DNA from: Dyadobacter crusticola DSM 16708
GTDB lineage: Bacteria > Bacteroidota > Bacteroidia > Cytophagales > Spirosomataceae
DNA length: 64,000 bases
Reading direction: 5' to 3'
NCBI RefSeq assembly: GCF_000701505.1
Contig: NZ_JNJB01000001.1
Span: forward strand, 434,001-498,000
Numbering within the stretch: position 1 is the first letter of the stretch; each line of letters begins with the position of its first letter. Positions 58,404 to 64,000 of the stretch are shown one piece after another. The notes beneath the pieces are model-generated. The model had not been told where the DNA came from. It searched no databases and worked only from the letters and a program-made list of their open reading frames with translations. A program made the translations under genes and the position numbers.

Positions 58404-59175
58404 TCAGCCGATCCTCACGATCATTACCGTCACCTACAATGCAGAAGAGTACGTAGAGCGCACATTACGCAGCGTACAAGTGGCGCTTTCGCACGTAGCT
58501 GACCCTGCACTGATCGAATACCTGATTATCGACGGGCTCTCGACAGATGCTACGCTGTCGATTTGCCAACAGTACTCTTCCATTATTTCCCGGATTGTTT
58601 CAGAGAAAGACCGGGGAATTTATGATGCGATGAACAAAGGAATCCGGCTGGCAAATGGCCAATACCTTTGGTTCCTCAATGCGGGAGATGAAATTTTTGA
58701 CAAGACGGTACTTGCGGGTTTGCTTATAGCAACTGCCAGCAAAGCAGATATCTATTATAGTGATGCGATGATGGTGGATGAAAACAGTCGTGAACACGGT
58801 CTTCGGAGTCAGTTTACGCCACATACCTTACCGGAGAACATCAAATGGACGGATTTTGCATTGGGGATGAAAATCTGCCACCAGGCTTTTATTGCCCGTA
58901 AGCAAGTTGTGCCATTTTACGATATATCCAACCTGAGTGCAGATATTGATTGGGAAATCATGTGCCTCAAACGCGCCGGGAATGCGCAGTTTCTTCCATT
59001 CATTCTTTGCCGTTACCTGATGGGCGGTACCTCTGTGCAAAATCACGGCCGCTCGCTTGTTGACCGTTTTCTGGTTCTGCAAAAGCATTTCGGAACGATC
59101 CGCGCGGCCCTCAATCACCTGCGTATATTCTGGCGGGGAGCCGTTTTTGCATTGCGAAGAGGTAAGTACTGGTAA
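58396..59175 (+). CDS. Family 2 glycosyltransferase, WcaE-like
   Basis: A 259-residue GT-A enzyme. ITVTYNAEEYVERTLRS, LIIDGLSTDATL, SEKDRGIYDAMNKGI and WFLNAGDEIFD are all typical. The pairing with an upstream WcaC-like enzyme recalls colanic acid clusters. It overlaps that gene by eight bases and is the last gene of the polysaccharide locus. Acceptor and donor unknown. Confidence 0.87.
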   Translation: MDNQPILTIITVTYNAEEYVERTLRSVQVALSHVADPALIEYLIIDGLSTDATLSICQQYSSIISRIVSEKDRGIYDAMNKGIRLANGQYLWFLNAGDEIFDKTVLAGLLIATASKADIYYSDAMMVDENSREHGLRSQFTPHTLPENIKWTDFALGMKICHQAFIARKQVVPFYDISNLSADIDWEIMCLKRAGNAQFLPFILCRYLMGGTSVQNHGRSLVDRFLVLQKHFGTIRAALNHLRIFWRGAVFALRRGKYW

Positions 59176-59315
59176 GCGTCACTCTTCTTTTATTCCTATT
59201 TAAAAAAGTTGCCCAATTAGCAGCCAAAAACGGTTTTCAGCTGGCTTATATCCTATCTTTTACCAAAATCACAATACCTGTCTTTCATTGAAAAATCAGA
59301 TTTTTCATAACAAAA

Positions 59316-59346
59316 TTTGGCGCAACTTACATTAAGGATATATTTG
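59316..59346 (+). promoter_or_regulatory. Consensus Bacteroidota promoter of the SusC/SusD pair
   Basis: TTTG (59316-59319), a 19-base spacer and TATATTTG (59339-59346) match the TTTG-N19-TAnnTTTG consensus exactly. RNA would start near 59353, about 29 bases before the ATG at 59382. Confidence 0.8.
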
Positions 59347-59381
59347 TTTTATCAATTGTTAATATAACCAAACCTATCGTT

Positions 59382-62300
59382 ATGAAAAAAATTCTGCTAT
59401 TTGCATTTTTTTTCTGTGTGATTGCATGGGTGTCAGCAAACGGACAAGATGTTAGAATCACAGGAAAAGTAACAAGCGACGACGGCTCCGGCCTGCCCGG
59501 TGTATCCGTGCAGGTGAAAGGAAGCACCATCGGAACGCAGACAGACGTGCAGGGAGATTACGCCGTCAATGTCCCAAATTCATCTTCCATTCTGATTTTC
59601 AGCTTCGTTGGAATGACCTCTCAGGAGATCGCTGTTGGTAACCAAAGTGTAATCGACGTGAAGCTCCTGACTGATACCCGCAATCTGAGTGAAGTGGTTG
59701 TGACGGGCTTCGGGTCCCAGATCAAGCGTGATGTGACAGGGAATATCGCCCAGGTAAAAGGTTCGGAGATCCAGAATATGCCTGTTACAAGTGTCGACGC
59801 TGCATTGCAGGGAAGAGCGGCAGGTGTGTATGTGAACAGTGGAACCGGGAAGCTTGGTCAGGCGATCAATGTTCGTGTGCGCGGAAATTCTTCCATCAGC
59901 GCCAGCAGCCAGCCGCTGTACGTGATCGATGGAATGCCGGTAACTACCTCCGACGTGAGCAATAGTACCGGAGGCGCAACGAACCCGCTTGCAGACTTCA
60001 ACTCCAATGATATCGAATCCATTGAAATCCTGAAAGATGCCTCTGCCGGCGCCATTTATGGTTCTCGTGCAGCGAATGGGGTGGTGCTTATCACAACCAA
60101 AAGAGGTAAGGCGGGAAAAACCAATGTAAGTGTTAATTACCAGATCGGTTCTTCGGAAGCTACCCGCCGTGTCGACTTCCTGAATGCTGAACAGTATGTA
60201 AAGTTTTATACAATGGCGGCCAACAACCGCGATCGCATTGATGGTGTGGATCCAAATGATCCTGATTCGTACACGCAATACATGCTGGGCGAAGGTGGTT
60301 TCCTGGACACGTACAGCCTCGGCACTTACGGAACACCAGACCAGAAAGAATACCTCTGGCAAGACCAGGCTTTTCAAAAAGCTCCACAGCAGCAGCTTGA
60401 TTTTCAATTGAATGGTGGAAATGAAAAAACGAAGTTCTTCGTCTCCGGCCAGTATTTGGATCAAAAAGGAACCATCATCGGAAATAAGCTCGACCGCCTA
60501 TCCGGCCGCTTGAATCTTGACCACCAGGCGTACAAATGGTTGCAGGTAGGACTTTCAATGGGTTTATCGAGAACAGTTAATAAACGTCTGCCGGGTGACA
60601 ATGCGTTTTCCAACCCATTGCAAATGGCTGCATTAACTCCATTAACGCCTTTCAACGACCCCGCTACCGGCTTGCCTACTGGTACCCCTCCGGGAGAAGT
60701 CGGCGTTCCGCTCTATTTCAATCCGATGATCTCCATCAAATATGCGAGCTTCGTGGCAACTACGTCCAGAAACCTGACGACCGCATACGGACAGCTGAAT
60801 TTATTGCCTGGTCTGAGATTCAGAAGCGAGTTGGGGATTGACATTTTGAACCAAAACGAAGAGAGTTACTATCAAACCCAGAATATCAGGAATGTAAGTA
60901 CAGCAGTTGCTGGTTTGGGTGAGAATTTTGGCACTTTCATTACCAACTATAATACAAACAACTTCTTCTCGTACGAGAAGGTAGTGAATAACCATGCTTT
61001 TGACGGTACATTGGGGATGTCTTACCAACAGTCACAAAGCAGGGAGAACTCCATTGAAGGAACCCAGTTCCCTTCGAATTCATACAAAAAGATCGCAAGT
61101 GCTGCTACTAAATCCGGCGGTAGCTCCTCTGAAACCAACTACCGTTTCCTTTCGTACTTCCTCCGGGTAAATTATAAGTTCTCTGACAAATACCTGTTAT
61201 CTGCCAGCGCCAGGATCGACGGATCTTCCCGTTTTGGTGTTGATTCACGCTACGGATTTTTCCCTTCTGTGTCCGCAGGCTGGGTCCTATCAGAAGAAAA
61301 TTTCCTGAAAGACAATGTAACAATTAGCTTCTTGAAACTGAGAGGAAGCTACGGCACGACAGGTAACTCCGAGATCGGCGACTTTCCGCAGCTTGGTTTA
61401 TTTGCAGGTGATGCAGGTTATGCAGGAGCAGCCGGACAGCGCCCATCACAGCTTGCAAATCCGAATTTGCAATGGGAAACAACCAATCAGGCCGATATCG
61501 GGTTGGATTTCGGATTATTCAACAACCGGATCAATGGAGAAATAGATTACTATGAAAAGAAAACGAAAGGTCTTTTGCTTCAAGTAAACGTTCCCGCAAC
61601 TACTGGTTTTTCCACGCTATATGCCAATGTTGGTAAGCTGGAAAACAAAGGTTTTGAATTTGTATTGAACACACAGAACCTGATCGGCAAGTTTAAATGG
61701 AACACCTCGCTAAACTTTGCAACCAACAAAAATGAGGTGACTGACATTCAGGGACAAATCATCGAAGGTGGTATCCGCAACATGAACCGCGTCATGGAAG
61801 GCCAGCCTGTGGGCGTGTTTTATACAGTGGAGTACGCAGGTGTTGATCCTGCAAACGGCGATGCGCTTTTTTACAAAAACACAGAAGCAGACCCGCGCGG
61901 TACAGTTACCAACAGCGGATATAACAGCGCGCAAAGAATTGCAGCAGGAAGTCCTAACCCGAAAATTGTAGGTGGTATCACCAACACATTCTCCTTCAAA
62001 GGGCTGGATCTGAATGTCTTCTTTAATGGAGTTGCCGGTAACAAGATCAATTTTTACGGAGTAGGCCAGTATTCTTCTGCAAACGGGATTTATGAGGATA
62101 ACCAAACCGCAGACCAAATGAATGCGTGGACTCCTGAAAACCCGAACACAGATGTTCCGGAAGCGCGTTTTTATCGTGGAAACGGAAACCAGGCATCTAC
62201 CCGCTACATTCTCGACGGATCTTATCTGCGCTTACGCTCAGTGACATTGGGCTACAACCTGCCTTCGAGCATCACAAGCAAACTTAAAATGGAGCGCGTG

Positions 62301-62474
62301 CGCGTTTACGTATCAGGACTTAACCTGGCGACATTTACCAACTACAAAGGCTGGGATCCCGAAGTGAACACGGACGACTTGCCTGAGGTGGATACAAAAT
62401 TTGCTTTGGGAAATGATTTTTATACAGCACCTCAGCCACGCACGATCATGGTTGGTATCAATGTTGGTTTCTAA
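59382..62474 (+). CDS. SusC/RagA-family TonB-linked outer-membrane protein
   Basis: A 1030-residue nutrient importer. Signal peptide (1-21), a carboxypeptidase-like domain (VRITGKVTSDDGSGLPGVSV), the SusC signature LSEVVVTGFG, a plug with VRVRGNSSISASSQPLYVID, and GAIYGSRAANGVVLITTKRG. A 22-strand type barrel follows, ending in MVGINVGF. It works with the SusD-like lipoprotein 30 bases downstream as a lidded transporter for glycans or peptides. No sigma/anti-sigma pair or glycosidase is visible beside it, so the substrate is open. Confidence 0.95.
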   Translation: MKKILLFAFFFCVIAWVSANGQDVRITGKVTSDDGSGLPGVSVQVKGSTIGTQTDVQGDYAVNVPNSSSILIFSFVGMTSQEIAVGNQSVIDVKLLTDTRNLSEVVVTGFGSQIKRDVTGNIAQVKGSEIQNMPVTSVDAALQGRAAGVYVNSGTGKLGQAINVRVRGNSSISASSQPLYVIDGMPVTTSDVSNSTGGATNPLADFNSNDIESIEILKDASAGAIYGSRAANGVVLITTKRGKAGKTNVSVNYQIGSSEATRRVDFLNAEQYVKFYTMAANNRDRIDGVDPNDPDSYTQYMLGEGGFLDTYSLGTYGTPDQKEYLWQDQAFQKAPQQQLDFQLNGGNEKTKFFVSGQYLDQKGTIIGNKLDRLSGRLNLDHQAYKWLQVGLSMGLSRTVNKRLPGDNAFSNPLQMAALTPLTPFNDPATGLPTGTPPGEVGVPLYFNPMISIKYASFVATTSRNLTTAYGQLNLLPGLRFRSELGIDILNQNEESYYQTQNIRNVSTAVAGLGENFGTFITNYNTNNFFSYEKVVNNHAFDGTLGMSYQQSQSRENSIEGTQFPSNSYKKIASAATKSGGSSSETNYRFLSYFLRVNYKFSDKYLLSASARIDGSSRFGVDSRYGFFPSVSAGWVLSEENFLKDNVTISFLKLRGSYGTTGNSEIGDFPQLGLFAGDAGYAGAAGQRPSQLANPNLQWETTNQADIGLDFGLFNNRINGEIDYYEKKTKGLLLQVNVPATTGFSTLYANVGKLENKGFEFVLNTQNLIGKFKWNTSLNFATNKNEVTDIQGQIIEGGIRNMNRVMEGQPVGVFYTVEYAGVDPANGDALFYKNTEADPRGTVTNSGYNSAQRIAAGSPNPKIVGGITNTFSFKGLDLNVFFNGVAGNKINFYGVGQYSSANGIYEDNQTADQMNAWTPENPNTDVPEARFYRGNGNQASTRYILDGSYLRLRSVTLGYNLPSSITSKLKMERVRVYVSGLNLATFTNYKGWDPEVNTDDLPEVDTKFALGNDFYTAPQPRTIMVGINVGF

Positions 62475-62504
62475 TCGCATTCAGCTTGTTAAATTATCTG
62501 AATT

Positions 62505-63875
62505 ATGAAAAAAAGAACATATATATATTCCCTGGCATTTGCTACGGGATCTTTCTTGCTCACAGCTTGTGACAATAGACTGGACGTAGCTCCGACGCAA
62601 AGTATCGGAGAGGAAACTGCACTAAGTACCTCACGCGACGTAGAAGTGACGCTGGTCGGCGCCTACGATGCATTGCAGGATCCGGATGTTTACGGCGGCG
62701 CTTTCCAGTATGCTTCTGAACTGCTGGGCAACAGTGATGAGCTGGGTTTCGGCGGGACTTTCCAAAACCTGCTCGAAATGTACAACAAGCAAATTACCAC
62801 TCAGAATGTGACCTCCCTGGCCACCTGGCGCGATTCTTATGTGGCGATCAACCGCTGTAACAATGTGCTTGCTGCACTCGACATTGTAGACGAGGACAAA
62901 CGTGCACGCGTGGAAGGAGAAGCGAGATTCATTCGTGGATCTGTCTATTTTGATCTGGTAAGACTGTTTGCAAGAGCATGGGGCGATGGCGATGCGGCAC
63001 AGAACCCGGGTGTACCGCTTGTACTCAAACCAACGCGGGTGGTAACAGAAGCTGATCAGATTGCAAGAAATTCTGTTGCCGAAGTGTACCAGCAAGTGCT
63101 GGCAGATCTGAATGCGGCGAAGTCACTCCTGCCTGCGGGTAACACCATTTATGCAAACAAATATGCCGCCTCTGCCCAGCTGTCCCGTGTTTATCTGATG
63201 CAGTCAAACTTTGCACAGGCCCGCGACGAAGCGAATGAAGTGATTGAATCAGGTGAATATCCACTGGCAACTGATTTTACCTCATTGTTCTACACTTTCC
63301 TGAGAAATGGCGGAGCTAATCCGAGAGAATACATTTTCTCCATGATTGTAACGCAGCAAGACGGAATAAATGATCTGAATACCTATTTCGGCGCTACTAT
63401 TGACGATATCTCGGGCAGCTCCGGACGTGGCGACATCAGGATTCTTCCGCGGCACCGCAATATGTATGAAGCGGGCGACGTACGCGGTCAGTTCTTTGTA
63501 AGCTCTATCAATACTTACACGCAGAAGCACATTGATCAGTTTGGAAATGTGCTGCAATTCCGTTCGGCAGAAATGTACCTGACACGCGCAGAAGCGAATT
63601 TCCGGCTTGGAACAGCTGTGGGCGCAACGCCGCTTGCTGACATCAACCGCATTCGCAAACGTGCCGGTATAAAGGATTTGACAACATTGACATTACCTGC
63701 CATTTTGAAGGAAAGACACCTGGAACTTGCTTTTGAAGGTCACATGCTGCATGATATCAAACGTACCAAAGGCAATGTAGGCGCATTACCCTACAATTCA
63801 CCAAGACTGATACTGCCACTTCCGCAGCGTGAGATTGATGTGAATAGAAAGCTGGTACAAAACGAGGGATATTAA
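62505..63875 (+). CDS. SusD/RagB-family substrate-binding lipoprotein
   Basis: A 456-residue surface lipoprotein. The signal ends in FLLTAC with Cys22. The SusD fold follows with four TPR-like helical pairs: EVTLVGAYDALQDPDVYGG near the N-terminus, GEARFIRGSVYFDLVRLF in the middle, and FRSAEMYLTRAEANFRLG and LKERHLELAFEGHMLHDIKR near the C-terminus. It forms the lid over the SusC partner. Somewhat shorter than average, which suggests a small ligand. It is followed by a terminator, so the operon has two genes. Confidence 0.95.
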   Translation: MKKRTYIYSLAFATGSFLLTACDNRLDVAPTQSIGEETALSTSRDVEVTLVGAYDALQDPDVYGGAFQYASELLGNSDELGFGGTFQNLLEMYNKQITTQNVTSLATWRDSYVAINRCNNVLAALDIVDEDKRARVEGEARFIRGSVYFDLVRLFARAWGDGDAAQNPGVPLVLKPTRVVTEADQIARNSVAEVYQQVLADLNAAKSLLPAGNTIYANKYAASAQLSRVYLMQSNFAQARDEANEVIESGEYPLATDFTSLFYTFLRNGGANPREYIFSMIVTQQDGINDLNTYFGATIDDISGSSGRGDIRILPRHRNMYEAGDVRGQFFVSSINTYTQKHIDQFGNVLQFRSAEMYLTRAEANFRLGTAVGATPLADINRIRKRAGIKDLTTLTLPAILKERHLELAFEGHMLHDIKRTKGNVGALPYNSPRLILPLPQREIDVNRKLVQNEGY

Positions 63876-63895
63876 TCTGCAACAAGCATTCAAGC

Positions 63896-63936
63896 AAAAA
63901 AGACACTCTTCTTAACGAGGAGTGTCTTTTTGTTTT
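63896..63936. terminator. Terminator after the SusD gene
   Basis: Arms AAAAAGACACTC and GAGTGTCTTTTT (right arm 63920-63931) around TTCTTAACGAG, followed by TGTTTTG. The A-run on the left makes it usable from the other side too. Confidence 0.9.
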
Positions 63937-63959
63937 GACTAAAATAGAAAAAAATTCGA

Positions 63960-64000
63960 CTATCGCCAGCTGATCCAGGCCTTCGCATCTTTCGCACTTA
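63960..64000 (-). CDS. Possible 3' end of a minus-strand gene, cut by the window
   Basis: On the minus strand an open frame enters from the window edge and stops at TAG (63960-63962). It ends in SAKDAKAWISWR. Its position next to a bidirectional-looking terminator suggests a convergent gene. Thirteen codons are too few for identification. Confidence 0.3.
   Translation of the reverse strand, partial: SAKDAKAWISWR

Noticed and set aside
59382..63875. Complete polysaccharide utilisation locus around the SusC/SusD pair
   Set aside because: Only the SusC/SusD pair is present; no glycosidase, sigma/anti-sigma or hybrid regulator adjoins it within the window.

Overview
The window looks like chromosome from a Bacteroidota bacterium of the order Cytophagales, probably Dyadobacter or a close Spirosomataceae relative. 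This is inferred from gene content: a SusC/SusD pair, several TonB-dependent receptors with carboxypeptidase-like N-terminal domains, families GH92 and GH127, a LytTR response regulator and an ORF6N protein. Promoters also fit the Bacteroidota TTTG-N19-TAnnTTTG pattern, and Shine-Dalgarno sequences are mostly absent. By eye the GC content is in the high forties. I saw no rRNA, tRNA, CRISPR array or prophage.

Layout. 1-5.8 kb: a truncated GH127 gene, an LEA-type protein, a stress-type flavin-fold protein, a 2TM protein and a TonB receptor. 6-9.1 kb: a thiamin salvage operon (thiM-thiE-thiD-tenA) behind a TPP riboswitch. 9.2-19.2 kb: a sugar-phosphate phosphatase, an orphan histidine kinase, a phosphodiesterase with an ethanolamine-type permease, a second TonB receptor and an orphan LytTR regulator. 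19.6-29.2 kb: peptidoglycan and protein turnover (NamZ, M42 peptidase, HslU), GreA with a leader RNA, Fmt, an IS200-type transposase, dihydrofolate reductase and an esterase. 29.4-41 kb: a GH92 mannosidase, an aldo/keto reductase, a PQQ-type sugar dehydrogenase with its cytochrome c, a siderophore receptor with a PepSY inner-membrane module, and gluconokinase. 41-47.2 kb: assorted single genes including PgeF and a histone-like Lys/Ala-rich protein. 47.4-59.2 kb: a surface polysaccharide locus with UDP-GlcNAc 2-epimerase, a UDP-sugar dehydrogenase, a flippase, three glycosyltransferases, four methyltransferases and an acetyltransferase-like protein. 59.3-63.9 kb: a SusC/SusD pair with a textbook promoter.

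How genes may work together. The sugar dehydrogenase, cytochrome c and gluconokinase could form a route in which glucose is oxidised outside the cytoplasm and gluconate is phosphorylated inside. The siderophore receptor, two small membrane proteins and the PepSY protein look like an iron uptake and reduction operon behind a Fur-like palindrome. The phosphodiesterase and ethanolamine-type permease suggest use of phospholipid head groups.

The most unusual signal is intergenic. Several gaps carry short-period degenerate arrays: in-register heptamers of the form TYRGCTN at three loci, a decamer array, an octamer array and a purine-rich inverted repeat. At two heptamer loci, the decamer locus and the purine-rich locus the second half is inverted, so the DNA could fold into long hairpins. 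Two other palindromic elements and a set of small hairpins beside an IS200-type transposase add to this. I cannot say what generates the arrays or whether they have a function.
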